The notes beneath the pieces were generated by a model. It was given only the letters and a program-made list of their open reading frames with translations, was not told the DNA's origin and searched no databases. A program made the translations under genes and the position numbers. A stretch of 64,000 nt of DNA from Ilyonectria destructans (Eukaryota > Ascomycota > Sordariomycetes > Hypocreales > Nectriaceae): NCBI GenBank assembly GCA_020740775.1, contig JAHEWK010000028.1:62001-126000 (forward strand), written 5' to 3'. Positions within the stretch are counted from its first letter, which is position 1, and every line of letters begins with the position of its first letter. This document shows, piece by piece, positions 22,235 through 33,015 of this stretch.

Positions 22235-23485
22235 CTATTTCCTCGTCTGTTTATGAGGATGCCGACTACTTGGCCTCCTCGTATTAACTCCTCGGGTTCC
22301 AGCAGCGGGACCATGGGCAGTGAAGGCAGGGCCAGCCGAGAGCTCCGTATCCTCTGCCTCTACCGAGAGTGCTGAGCTTATAGAGTCTCGAGCTCGTTTC
22401 TGACCCGCGCGGGTCTCGTCCACGTCGCTAGTAATAACCTCGATCTGGTCTTCTGCGCTAGCTCTCGAAGGGGGTAGAACTGGGCTCAGAGAGGGGCTCA
22501 AGGAGGGCGAGTTGAACTCGCTCCCGATTAACAAGGCTGGTTGTACCTTCACTTCGGCCTTGACTAGCTCTTTCTTGATTCCTTTCTCCTTTTTGAACGG
22601 CTTTACGGCTGACCTCGGTGCCTTGATATGACGAGGGGCCGGGAATTGTGGTCGAGGAGGCAATGGCTCATAGAAGACAAGGAAAAGGAGATATCTGCCC
22701 TCTGTTTTGCTGAAACGAAAAGGGCAGTCCTCGCCGAAAAGCTCTGCGACTGTCTGTCTCTCCCAGTCGAGGTCGCTCAGCTCCGTGATACCCTCTTTAA
22801 TATGGGCGTTCTGAACGAGTCTCTTGTCGAATTGAAGAACAGAAGAGAGGGCAGGCTTGTCCTTGAACTGAGGGAAGAAGATGCTGTCGAACCAGAAGTG
22901 GACAGGTAAAGATGGTTCCTCGTCGACGAAGGGGCGCAAAGCGACCTTCAGCAGCTCTCTAGCCAAAGACCACTGGGGCTCCTCGTCTTCGTCTAGTATT
23001 TCCCATGGGCCAGGCCTCGCAAGGAAGACGGTGAGGCGCATCGAGATCTTCCGTCTGCTCTTGTTTTGGCTCTGTTTAGCCACAGCCTCACTGAGTTGCG
23101 ACGAGCTCGCCCTCATGCCCCTCGCGATCCGACTCTGGGTAAGTTTGGCATCTCGATACACGGCGGAGGGCCGCGATGCTGCGAGGATACGGCCAGGGCC
23201 GTCTCCAGAGCCGGTGAAGATCGTCTGTGAGGGCGTGGAACGATCAGAGGCTGTTAGGTCGATAGACTGTATAGCGGAGGAGGTGGAAGCTGTCTCAACG
23301 TCTCGAAACGGGACTGGCGAGCTGTCGAGGATGGAGATACTCGTGGGCCAACGTCTCCCGCAATATGGACACAGATTCGACCCTGGGTAGCTATCGCGGA
23401 TGAAATCGTGGCTCCGTTGGTACGATTTAGGGGCCACGGTCTTCGGAACATCGGGACATGTCTGCGATAGGACGTGATCGGGCAT
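22235..23485 (-). CDS. unknown protein of the integrase element
   Basis: An intact 416-residue frame from the ATG at 23485. It is convergent with the integrase gene, with only three bases between the two stop codons. The N-terminal third holds a possible zinc-binding CPYCGRRW. The middle has an ordered segment (SMRLTVFLARPGPWEILDE, VHFWFDSIFFPQFKDKP, WERQTVAELFGEDCPFRF). The C-terminal third is disordered, Ser/Pro/Lys-rich. I recognise no family. Its place inside the inverted repeats suggests an accessory function in transposition or regulation, which is inference. Confidence 0.55.
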   Translation of the reverse strand: MPDHVLSQTCPDVPKTVAPKSYQRSHDFIRDSYPGSNLCPYCGRRWPTSISILDSSPVPFRDVETASTSSAIQSIDLTASDRSTPSQTIFTGSGDGPGRILAASRPSAVYRDAKLTQSRIARGMRASSSQLSEAVAKQSQNKSRRKISMRLTVFLARPGPWEILDEDEEPQWSLARELLKVALRPFVDEEPSLPVHFWFDSIFFPQFKDKPALSSVLQFDKRLVQNAHIKEGITELSDLDWERQTVAELFGEDCPFRFSKTEGRYLLFLVFYEPLPPRPQFPAPRHIKAPRSAVKPFKKEKGIKKELVKAEVKVQPALLIGSEFNSPSLSPSLSPVLPPSRASAEDQIEVITSDVDETRAGQKRARDSISSALSVEAEDTELSAGPAFTAHGPAAGTRGVNTRRPSSRHPHKQTRK

Positions 23486-23789
23486 ATCTACGTACAAGAC
23501 AAGGTCAGTCGCACAATCTCATGATGGATAGACCCGAGCTTACTTAGGGAATCGATGGGGATAGCCCATAACAGCTATGGGGTGGCGATGGGCTGGGTAT
23601 TGATGCTGGTGTGGATGTGCGAGTGGAAGAATTGTGACGCGTCACCAGGAATTATCACGACATATTTCCTGGTGGACATGCCATCTAAATGAAGAGATAC
23701 CTTCCGGATAGTGTGCGATACTGTAGTCTTGCAAGGGTCCACAAAATTACTAAGTATTTCCACATGGTTGAGGCTTCCCAAAAGGGTTA

Positions 23790-23819
23790 TGTCACCCATG
23801 TGGTAATGTGCGACCGTAT
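23790..23819 (-). repeat. right 30-bp terminal inverted repeat
   Basis: Exact complement of 20241-20270. It interrupts the helicase-type reading frame that comes in from the right. Confidence 0.7.
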
Positions 23820-25612
23820 AAGCACGGCCCTGGTAGCCAGTGACCTGACTTAGCCAGTGCTTTGCCGCGGAATGTGGATGACCAAGCACGACGTGCCATC
23901 GCCTTGTATGCCCCTGACAGTCGGTTTTCCGAGTGATCAAGGAAACTCCATCCAGGCGTCTGACAAGTCAGGTCGTCGCGAATTGCAGAAAGATCGATTA
24001 CAGGGTCCCAGCCCAGCATCAGCTCGGCAACTAACTCCTGTACCTGTGCGATTGCTGCCCGATATGTCGTACAGAACTCGGACAATCGTATCACTTTGTG
24101 ATTGCCAATCGTGAACGAGCCCCCATCCGGTGCCCAGGTAAGCGTCGCGCGCGCCCCCTCCCTCCGCGCTATGCTCTTGCCGAAAGCTTTGAGCTCGATT
24201 AGCTCGGCCAGCGGTGAGTAGCATCCCCTAAGCATATACTTGGTCCGAATCGCCTCTAGGCGCTCAGGGTGTGACGGGTACGCAGCTCGGCACGGCCAGC
24301 GGTATACAAGCGTATCGTAGCTGAACCTCGGTAGGCTGTACTCGAGGAACAACAGCCGGCCAACCCAGACTAGGGCTGCGAGATCCGGGGTGTAGTCGTA
24401 TGCATTGCGGTACGCCAAGGATAATAGGTGAATACCCAAAACGGCTACAAAGTGTACAATAGTGGAGCACGTCATGGCTTCATCTTGGCTCTGGTAGGTC
24501 CAGAACATCATCAAGAGCTGCAATAAAGCCTCTAACAACTCCAGACGGATACCTTGGGGAAGGCGGAAGGTGGCCTGACTCGCCCTAAGGTCCGGGACAT
24601 AGCCAGATTGCATCACCTCATCATCGTCATCGTCCTGAGACCTATCGCCTCTATCCTCGTCCTTCTTGCTGTCGTTATCGCTGCAATCATCTATGTAGTC
24701 GCTGTCGCTATCATTTTCGCTGTCGCTTTCGCTTTGGCTGTCTGAATCACTGCCACTATAGCTTTGGCTGTCCTCCTCCTCGTCATCATTGTTATCGGGA
24801 TCGCGAGGTTCACCGCTCTCGCCTGTAGCTTGGTCGCCGTTTTCTCTAGCTCTCACCATATCCGATGCCAAGTTCAATATGTGCCTCATCATCTGCACGT
24901 AATCGCCACGCAGCGGCACGTTATGTATATCCCGGCGTAATGATGGGCTCATCTCGAAAGCCCGGAATATATAGCAGATAAACTTCTTCCACTTCAACTT
25001 ATACCCTCGAGCTGTAGCAGCTGACATGACACGTAGGGGGCGATGTCGGAACATGCCCTGCTGGTAGCTTGTGATCCAGCAACGCGATTGGTAGGGAGTG
25101 TATGTGAGTGTATCCTCGGCCCGGTCAAACATGTCGTCCACGGCGTGCATCAGCACTTGCATCCGGGCTTCGCTTGCTGCTATGCTGCATAGCAATTCTC
25201 CCCTCCACCTCCCAAGCATAAGATCCTCCTTATACGTATTGGGGCCTCGAACAGGCAGTCTCGCAGATGCAGTGATAATATCAAGCGGCCGGTTACAAAA
25301 CCGTTGCGGCCACCCTGTATGCTTCAACCAGGGCGTCGTCTCGCTATCCTCGGTACAGGAGTGCTCCTGGCCCTCTCGCTGCATACGCAGCTCCCTTAAT
25401 CATATACATTTATCCTCAGCAATCTCCTGGGCGTGGAGGATATGGTCATAGAGTTCCCGTGCGGGCTGGGGTGGCGATATCTATAGCTCGAGCGGACCGT
25501 CTCTGAGCGGCTTATAAGAAGGAGGAGGGGAGCTCGTAGCCGGTGGCGTTGCCAGTTGCAGGGGCGAGTGCTTGCCTATATCGGACTCTGGCCGTAATGC
25601 AGGGAGGAACAT
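23820..25612 (-). pseudogene. N-terminal part of a helicase-type element protein
   Basis: From an ATG at 25612 the minus strand reads MFLPALRPESDIGKHSP, then two in-frame stops (TAG after PLEL, TGA after AEDKCI), then a long open frame to the inverted repeat at 23819. Recognisable parts are TTPWLKHTGWPQRF, an R-G-Y-K-L-K-W-K-K-F segment, an acidic Asp/Ser tract at about 24590-24790, and PGWSFLDHSENRLSG. This order matches the region in front of the RecQ-like helicase in large fungal telomere-associated or 'OrsD/helicase' elements. The helicase half is missing, cut at the 30-bp repeat. The TGA is CGA to TGA; both stops fit RIP-type decay. Confidence 0.5.
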
Positions 25613-26642
25613 AACGATGATGATAGTGTCTTAAGGGTTTGAAGTGCTGTTATGATGAAAAAGAGAGAATTCGCTCCTCCTCCCGTACAAGTATAGTTGG
25701 GGCCTACTCCTATTGGCGTCCGGCACTTGGTAAACGGAGTAAAATTAAGGGGCCCTTTTTTAATGAAAAAGGCTGCAGGTAATAAAATGTCCCCCGGCTC
25801 CCGGGCCCTTGTGTGGGGCCGAGCGGGATTGACGTGAAAAAGGACCAAACAAGATAATGATTGGGCAGGCTGAGCAGGGGACGGCTTTTTGACGGAAAAA
25901 GGATGCGAGACTAGTAGTCCTGTATGTAGGGTTGTCGGGATGATGAGTGAAGTTACAAGGTACCTATTGCGCCATAGATCTCTCGGGGAGGATAGACGTA
26001 CTCACTAACACGTCTTAGTAATAAGACAGATTCGTGGCGAACGATGAAGCCTACTGGGGTCGTCACGTAAGATCGCGCCAGTAGCTTCTTAATGCGTCGA
26101 TCAATTACGCTAAAATTTAGGCCCCCTGACGTGTTTCTGCAATCGGGAGCCCTGTTCGACCGAATCGATCGAAAATCGATCGAATGCTTAGCGCCGTTCG
26201 ATTCGATGTCGAATGAAATGTGGCATGTTCGATTCGCATGTCGAATGGAGTGCGCCCATTTGATTCGATGCGAATCGAACGCCAAGAAATTCGATTCGAC
26301 ATTCGTAAGACTTGGCATCGAATGAATCTATCGATTCGATTCCCGTTCGTAAGATGTCCAACCCTGCTCCTCACCTCCTTTGCGTCGCACTTTCCACTTC
26401 GAACACGGCAGAGCCCTGCGATTGACCTGGCGCAGCTGCACATCCCATTACTCGGCAATCCTATTGGGCTCACAAGCTGCTGAGGCCTACCCGCATGCAA
26501 ACCCCGCAAACACGTTGCTCTCCCCACGTCATAGTGATCACAATCCGTTTGTCGTCCTGACTCATCAATCCGAGCAGAAGCCATCTCGCTGATACCGCCA
26601 TATATCGCACAACAAGGCCAAGGTATCCCCTTCAAAGTGAAG
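25613..26642. other. intergenic region upstream of the STAND gene
   Basis: No gene supported. It includes the ATTCGAT motif cluster given separately. Confidence 0.4.
26155..26350. repeat. dense cluster of ATTCGAT / ATCGAAT motifs
   Basis: About ten copies of ATTCGAT, ATCGAAT or the joined palindromic form (for example GATTCGAT, TCGATCGA) lie in roughly 200 bases, in both orientations and without fixed spacing. The cluster ends about 290 bases before the ATG of the NACHT-WD40 gene. It could be a decayed microsatellite or a set of binding sites; sequence alone does not decide. Confidence 0.5.
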
Positions 26643-29600
26643 ATGGCGCCTCGCTGGTTTGAGAAAGTCGAATCCAAGGCCAAGAGGCTGTTGCCGGCCC
26701 CTCCTTCACCACCTCAGCCAACGCCTTCTCCACCTATCTCGACGGATTCCAACACCTCGCCGCTGCCGAGTCTACAAGAGCGACTTTGGAACCAGGCCTA
26801 CGACGAGCTCAAAGCCGGCGAGCCCAAACTGGTCGAAGCGTACGAGAGGATCTTATCAGCTGAACTTTGCCGAAACGATTCGACCTCCGTTGCCTCTCGA
26901 CCAACGGAAAACGAGATAGGAAGGAGTCGGGACACACGACGCCACCAAATGCAGCAGCTGGTTCAGGCTGGACTGGACCGGACGCAGAAGCAAGCGTCCA
27001 TCAAGCGAGGCATCGACGAAGGCTTGCAAGCGGTGCAAGCAGTAAGGGGAATAGTGGACAAGGCGGTTCATGCTGCTCCGGAAGCCGCCGTCGCCTGGGT
27101 CGGCGTCTGCCTTGGACTAGAGGTGTGTGAGATCAGCTTTCCCAACCGAAGAGAGAGCGGTGGATGATCCCCCCGCTGACAGATGATAGATCCTTTCGAA
27201 CCCCGTCACCGAGGCACGCGACAATCGCAAAGGCATCGCCTACGTCCTGTCGAGAATGGAGTGGTACTGGAACTTGGTGTCCCTGCTTCTCGACGAGAAC
27301 AAGGCCGAGCAATCTTCCGCGGGACTGCGAGTCCAACTGGAGAAGCACGTCGTGCAGCTCTACGAGAAACTTCTGTCGTATCAGATGAAGAGCGTCTGCC
27401 TTTATCACCGTAACTGGGCTGCCGTCATCGGAAGGGATATGGTCAAAATCGATGACTGGGCTGGCCAGCTCAGCGAGATCCAGGAAGCCGAGGCTGCCGT
27501 GCAAAGATATATGGAACAATACAATACAGAAGAGAGCAAGATGCGACTTCGGAAACTCACCGACGCCGCAAGCGCTCTAGAGATGAATCTCCAAGACATC
27601 CATTCGGCCATCCAGGATCAAACCAGGCAACAAGACAAGAGGCATAAAGACGACAAGTACGAGAAATGTATGCAGGATCTGCACGTGACTGACCCCCGCG
27701 AGGATAAGAAGCGAATCCAAGACACAAAGGGCGGCCTGCTCCGGGACTCGTATCGCTGGATTCTTGGCCACGCCGACTTCCAGCGATTTCGCGACGATCC
27801 GCAGAGCCGACTGCTCTGGATCAAGGGCGACCCTGGTAAGGGCAAGACCATGCTCCTGTGCGGCATCATCGACGAGCTAGAGAAGGGACCCAACAGTCTC
27901 CTGTCCTATTTCTTCTGTCAGGCCACTGAGACTCAACTGAGCAATGCGTCGTCTGTGCTGCGTGGCCTCATCTACCTCCTCATCATCCAGCAACCATCGC
28001 TTATTTCGTACGTCCGGTCCAAGCACGATGTTACGGGCGAGAAACTCTTCCAGGGCATCAATGTCTGGGTGTCTCTGGTTGAGATACTCACGGGCATGCT
28101 GAAAGACCCGACTTTGAAAGACGCAGTCTTGGTCGTTGACGCCCTTGACGAGTGCATTACCGATCGACCCCAGCTTCTTGATTTCATTATTCAATCGTCG
28201 TCGACGTCTTCTTCCCGCGTCAAGTGGATCATATCCAGTCGCAACTGGCCAGACATTGAGGATAAACTTGACAGTGCGAAGCAGAAGGTCAGGTTGCACC
28301 TAGAGTTGAACAAGGACTCAATCTCGAAGGCTGTTGACACGTACATTGGACACAAGGTCGATGAACTGGCATGCAACAAGAAATATGATAAAGAAACAAG
28401 GGACACTGTTCAACGACACTTGGCTGACAATGCCGATGGCACTTTTCTCTGGGTGGCCTTGGTCTCTCAAGAGCTAGCAGATCCTGAGGTCCGACGGAAA
28501 CAACACACACTCACCAAATTGAAGTCGTTTCCCCCAGGACTCGATTCTCTTTACAAGCGAATGATGGAGAAAATCTGTCATTCGATTGATGCGAGCCTCT
28601 GCAAAGGGGTACTCGCTATCGCTTCGGTAGTATATCGACCTATCACCTTGGACGAATTGAAGGCTCTTGTTGAGCTGCTTGAGGACTTCGACCGGGGCGA
28701 CCTGGAAGAAATCATCCGGTCATGCGGCTCTTTCCTGACTCTTCGAGGAGGTATCATTTACTTTGTGCATCAATCGGCCAAGGATTATCTGCTTAACGAG
28801 GCATCTGATGAAATCCTACCTTCTGGCACCGCGCACCAACACTACGCCATCTTCTCAAGGTCGCTGGAGGCTCTCTCGAAGACTCTTCGACGTGACATCT
28901 ACGAACTGAGGGACCCAGGATTTCCATCCGATCAAGTCTCGTGCCCTGACCCTAACCCATTGGCATCGGTTCGATATTCTTGCGTCTCTTGGATCGACCA
29001 TCTCGATGACTCGGAACCCGGGGCGAAGATGCGCGATAACGCCCTACAAGACGGCGGCGTCGTCCATGACTTTATTAGAAAGATGTATCTGTATTGGCTA
29101 GAGTCTCTTAGTCTCTTACGCGGTCTGTCAGAGGGAGTCTTAGCAGTGCAGAAGCTCGAGGCCTTAGTGGTGAGTTGCTGTGAAGCCACCCATTTGCTTG
29201 AGGCGGCCTAACATGCTCGCAGAGACACATAGAAGCGCGAGAACTTGCGGAACTACTCCAAGATGCACGTCGCTTTATTCTTCATCATAAACGGGCTATG
29301 GAAGTCGCTCCATTGCAGGTCTATACGTCAGCCCTTGTGTTTAGTCCCACGCGCAGCCTAGTCAGGGAGCTCTTTAAAGAAGGAGAGCCGGACTGGATCA
29401 TGTTAAAGCCGCATATGGAATCAGACTGGAATGCATGCCTGCAGACGCTCGAGGGCCATAGATATTCGGTAATGTCGGTGGCCTTCTCGGCGGATGGCCA
29501 GCGGCTCGCGTCAGGCTCGCACGATAACACGATTAAGGTCTGGGATGCGGCAACGGGAGCGTGCCTGCAGACGCTCGAGGGCCATGACAGTTTGGTAAAG

Positions 29601-31277
29601 TCAGTGGCCTTCTCGGCGGATGGCCAGCGGCTCGCGTCGGGCACATGGGATAGCACGATTAAGGTCTGGGATGCGGCAACGGGCGCGTGCCTGCAGACAC
29701 TCGAGGGCCATGGCAAGACAGTAAGCTCAGTGGCTTTCTCGGCGGATGGCCAGCGGCTCGCGTCAGGCTCGCATGATAGCACGATCAAGGTCTGGAATGC
29801 GGCAACGGGCGCGTGCCTGCAGACACTCGAGGGCCATGGCAAGACAGTAAGCTCAGTGGCTTTCTCGGCGGATGGCCAGCGGCTCGCGTCGGGCTCGTTG
29901 GGTAGCTCGATTAAGGTCTGGGATGCGACAACGGGCGCATGCCTGCAGACGCTTGAGGGCCATGATAGTTTGGTAATGTCGGTGGCCTTCTCGGCGGATG
30001 GCCAGCGGCTCGCGTCGGGCACATGGGATAGCACGATCAAGGTCTGGGATGCGGCAACGGGCGCATACCTGCAGACACTCGAGGGCCATGGCAGGTCGGT
30101 AATGTCGGTGGCCTTCTCAGCGGATGGCCAGCGGCTCGCGTCAGGCTCGGACGATAGCACGATTAAGGTCTGGGATGCGGCAACGGGAGCGTGCCTGCAG
30201 ACGCTCGAGGGCCATGGCAGTTCGGTAATGTCGGTGGCCTTCTCGGCGGATGGCCAGCGGCTCGCGTCAGGCTCGCACGATAACACGATTAAGGTCTGGG
30301 ATGCGGCAACGGGCGCGTATCTGCAGACACTCGAGGGCCATGGCAAGACAGTAAGCTCAGTGGCTTTCTCGGCGGATGGCCAGCGGCTCGCGTCAGGCTC
30401 AGACGATAGCACGATTAAGGTCTGGGATGCGGCAACGGGCGCGTGCCTGCAGACACTCGAGGGCCATGGCAGGTCGGTAAGCTCAGTGGCCTTCTCGGCG
30501 GATGGCCAGCGGCTCGCGTCAGGCTCGCACGATAACACGATTAAGGTCTGGGATGCGGCAACGGGCGCATGCCTGCAGACGCTCGAGGGCCATGGCAGGT
30601 CGGTAAGCTCAGTGGCCTTCTCGGCAGATGGCCAGCGGCTCGCGTCGGGCTCGCACGATAGCACGATTAAGGTCTGGGATGCGGCAACGGGAGCGTGCCT
30701 GCAGACACTCGAGGGCCATGGCAAGACAGTAAGCTCGGTGGCCTTCTCAGCGGATGGCCAGCGGCTTGCCTCAGGCTCGCATGATAGCACGATTAAGGTC
30801 TGGGATGCGGCAACGGGCGCGTGCCTGCAGACACTCGAGGGCCATAGCTATTCGGTAATGTCGGTGGCCTTCTCGGCGGATGGCCAGCGGCTCGCGTCGG
30901 GCTCGTGGGATAACACGATCAAGGTCTGGGATGCGGCAACGGGCGCGTGCCTGCAGACGCTCGAGGTTGGCAGGGCGATTACCCACCTTTCCTTCGATCC
31001 GATGACAACTTCTCTCCTCTCTACCGACATTGGACTTCTGAACTTGGACCTACCGACTCTACCGCCTGCCATCGACATTCAGTCGACTGAGGCTGTTTCA
31101 CGAGGTACTAGCCACTCTGGTTACGGTATAAGCACCGACGGTGTGTGGATTGTGAAAGATGAAAAGGGGATGCTTTGGCTGCCTGCAGAGTATCGCAGGT
31201 CTGCATCGGCTGTGGTGGGATCAACGGTCGCTATTGGCTGCGGCTCAGGCCGTGTACTGGTGATGAAGTTCTCTTAG
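26643..31277 (+). CDS. NACHT-WD40 STAND protein (NWD NLR-like)
   Basis: Exons 26643-27122, 27190-29169 and 29223-31277, all phase 0, give 1504 residues. Residues 1 to about 330 resemble the NACHT_N domain found before fungal NWD NACHT proteins. A NACHT NTPase follows, with Walker A GDPGKGKT near residue 373 and Walker B AVLVVDALDECI near 472. Residues about 892-1395 are twelve 42-residue WD40 repeats, nearly identical to each other, and then a C-terminal cap that ends in VLVMKFS. Relatives include the HET-E/HET-D/HNWD group, in which WD repeats sense partner variants and NACHT oligomerisation triggers cell death. No HET domain is present at the N-terminus, so the effector part, if any, is the NACHT_N domain or a separate protein. 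The gene has no defects. Confidence 0.9.
29436..30947 (+). repeat. 12 x 126-bp high-identity WD40 array
   Basis: Twelve head-to-tail 126-bp units, starting at the codon for the Cys/Tyr of C/YLQTLEGH. Nearly all amino-acid differences fall at a few positions: the three residues after LEGH (RYS, DSL, GKT, GRS, GSS, SYS), one residue two further on (M, K or S) and the SHD/TWD/SDD/SWD/SLG turn. DNA of the constant positions is almost unchanged. This is the pattern of concerted evolution with selection on the binding surface. Confidence 0.9.
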
Positions 31278-32403
31278 AGCGGAGGCAGGCATAATTATGT
31301 CTTTGGTTACAAGCAGCCATTTCCCGGTTCTCAGTAGCGATCTACGTAGTTGGTTATGTTTAATTCCACGTCGCGAAGCTGCTATAGCTTTGGGAGCAGG
31401 AAGCCCGGCTGGCAACTAATTATTTCCTACCTTAGTCAGCCAGCCCTGTATTCGCTGAGCTTCAAGTTTGCTATAGGAAAACGCTAGCGTTATTTCCTTC
31501 TCTTTAATTTCCTTTTCACTTTGATCTCGGAGGGTCGTAGAGGCCGCGCAAAATTTATATTGGAAGGGACTGAGGCGTTCCTGCCTTCTAGACCAAACGA
31601 GAACTGTTTAGCGTCGGGAATGATGTGATATGAGGTTTCTTTTACGTTGGAAAATTCTGTGGATGCAGTTTTCGTTTGGTTAATGCTTTATTTTACGTTG
31701 AGACAGAGGCTGACGGCTGCGGATAAATAGATCTTGCTTGTCGAACGGCTCCTGTTTCCTGGCCGTCCGGGGCGCCCATTTCGATCGCGGGCGGAGAGTG
31801 GTTGTTCCAACTCGACCCCGTCAGCCGGGTCCGCTGATGACCAAGGCGACGCCGGATGGCCGGCTCGGCATCGATTGTACCCACATTACCCGATGGCCGA
31901 TTGTGGCCTTCGGGTCCTTGTATGACATGCTTGGATCAATTTTATTCATGTATGAAGGCGCGCTTCTGTCCCCATATGTCGACTGTAATGCTGTCTTATT
32001 GCTGAGGCCACAACCGAGTAGGAATAAACCAACCAACCGTGCCCCTTCAGCCTCGCCATCGAAGACTTCGGCTGCGCCCAGGCGGCCTCAGATACTTCTA
32101 CTGTTCTACCGGGTGGAGAGGCTCTGCAATTCTTCTCGGGGGCAGAGGGCTCGATCTCCAAGAAAGACAAGATATTGGTCTTTGAAGAAGTCGACAGCTG
32201 GGCCGATCCGCATACGGGTACCTGCACTAGACCTTCCTGGGACGGAGCAGTTCATCGGGGTGCTTATATCACACCCCATCGGTATCCTATTGGGCCAAAC
32301 GAAATAGCATCTACGATGAGCATCAAGCTACGGACTATAGTCTCGGGTGTAGAACCGAGGCATACATGCCCTCCAGATCACCTAGCTGACAACTCCAAGC
32401 AAT
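31278..32403. other. non-coding stretch with a possible exon fragment
   Basis: No complete gene. A plus-strand open frame from about 32045 to 32315 (IEDFGCAQAASDTSTVL, KILVFEEVDSWADPH) has coding-like composition but no start, and is cut by an LTR at 32404. I do not recognise it. Confidence 0.3.
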
Positions 32404-32688
32404 TGTGAGGGAACGATCATGTGACTTTCATACTTTATGAATAGTCTCACTTTATGAATTTGTGTAAATAGCTTAAGTCAGAGCTTTCCTTAGGAATCTC
32501 TTTCTCTCCTTGTAAACAATATGTGACGGTACAAGAGCACGAACGAGGTCGGGTGCGACTTGGGTAAAATGATTGTTTACAAGGAGAGAAAGAGATTCCT
32601 AAGGAAAGCTCTGACTTAAGCTATTTACACAAATTCATAAAGTGAGACTATTCATAAAGTATGAAAGTCACATGATCGTTCCCTCACA
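32404..32688. repeat. inverted duplication of the 166-bp LTR
   Basis: 32404-32521 is the first 118 bases of the LTR in forward orientation. 32522-32688 is a complete 167-bp copy in reverse. The arms (32404-32521 and 32571-32688) are exact complements as far as I can read, leaving a spacer of about 49 bases. Both arms share private variants not found at 19588 or 37934, so one was copied from the other. Confidence 0.85.
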
Positions 32689-32706
32689 GTAGCCTGCAAA
32701 GCCTTA

Positions 32707-33015
32707 ATGGACCGCTTCAGCTCATACAACCTTCGCCCGTTCGATCAACTTGAGGTTCCACGCGAGAAAGTACCTCGGATTTCTGGCCTACCCACCCACA
32801 GTGGTTTCCGATGTAACGTCTGTCCTGAGAGTTCTGGATCCTCATACTTTACAGTATCGTCGAAAAAGATCAGAGATCATATGCCTATCCATAACATGGG
32901 TATCACACCTATGAGGGCGTTGCAATTGGAAAAATTTCAGGCGTGTTATATCCAGACGTTCTCATCTGCTAAGGGTAGGATTCAGTACTTTGAAGTCGAG
33001 CCTGTGAAGTATTAA
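32707..33015 (+). CDS. OrsD-like C2H2 fragment
   Basis: A 102-residue ATG-to-stop frame. It holds a C2H2-like unit (FRCNVCPESSG, SSKKIRDHMPIHN) followed by the motif ACYIQTFSSAKGRIQYFEVE, which is characteristic of OrsD-type proteins (formerly DUF3505) that accompany fungal helicase elements. The usual first zinc-finger half is missing; the start lies 19 bases after an LTR copy. It is probably a remnant of a larger gene, although the short frame is intact. Confidence 0.5.
   Translation: MDRFSSYNLRPFDQLEVPREKVPRISGLPTHSGFRCNVCPESSGSSYFTVSSKKIRDHMPIHNMGITPMRALQLEKFQACYIQTFSSAKGRIQYFEVEPVKY

Larger units (their letters stand above)
20241..23819. mobile_element. two-gene TIR element with DDE integrase
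   Basis: The 30 bases at 20241-20270 are repeated exactly, in inverse orientation, at 23790-23819. Between them lie a plus-strand integrase gene and a minus-strand gene of unknown function that meet tail to tail. The right repeat falls exactly where a helicase-type coding sequence from the right breaks off, which supports it as an insertion junction. Subterminal sequence also shows a shared CTACAGTAT at both ends. I see no direct target duplication next to the repeats. A TIR element with a retroviral-type integrase recalls Ginger-like transposons, but this is inference. Confidence 0.6.

Noticed and set aside
25613..25848. 90-codon minus frame upstream of the helicase piece
   Set aside because: Likely the leader region of the element; no conserved sequence seen.
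29321..30790. Long minus-strand open frame (489 codons) under the WD40 array
   Set aside because: It is the antisense shadow of the repeated WD40 coding units; its repeats follow the plus-strand period and it has no ATG-based gene structure of its own.
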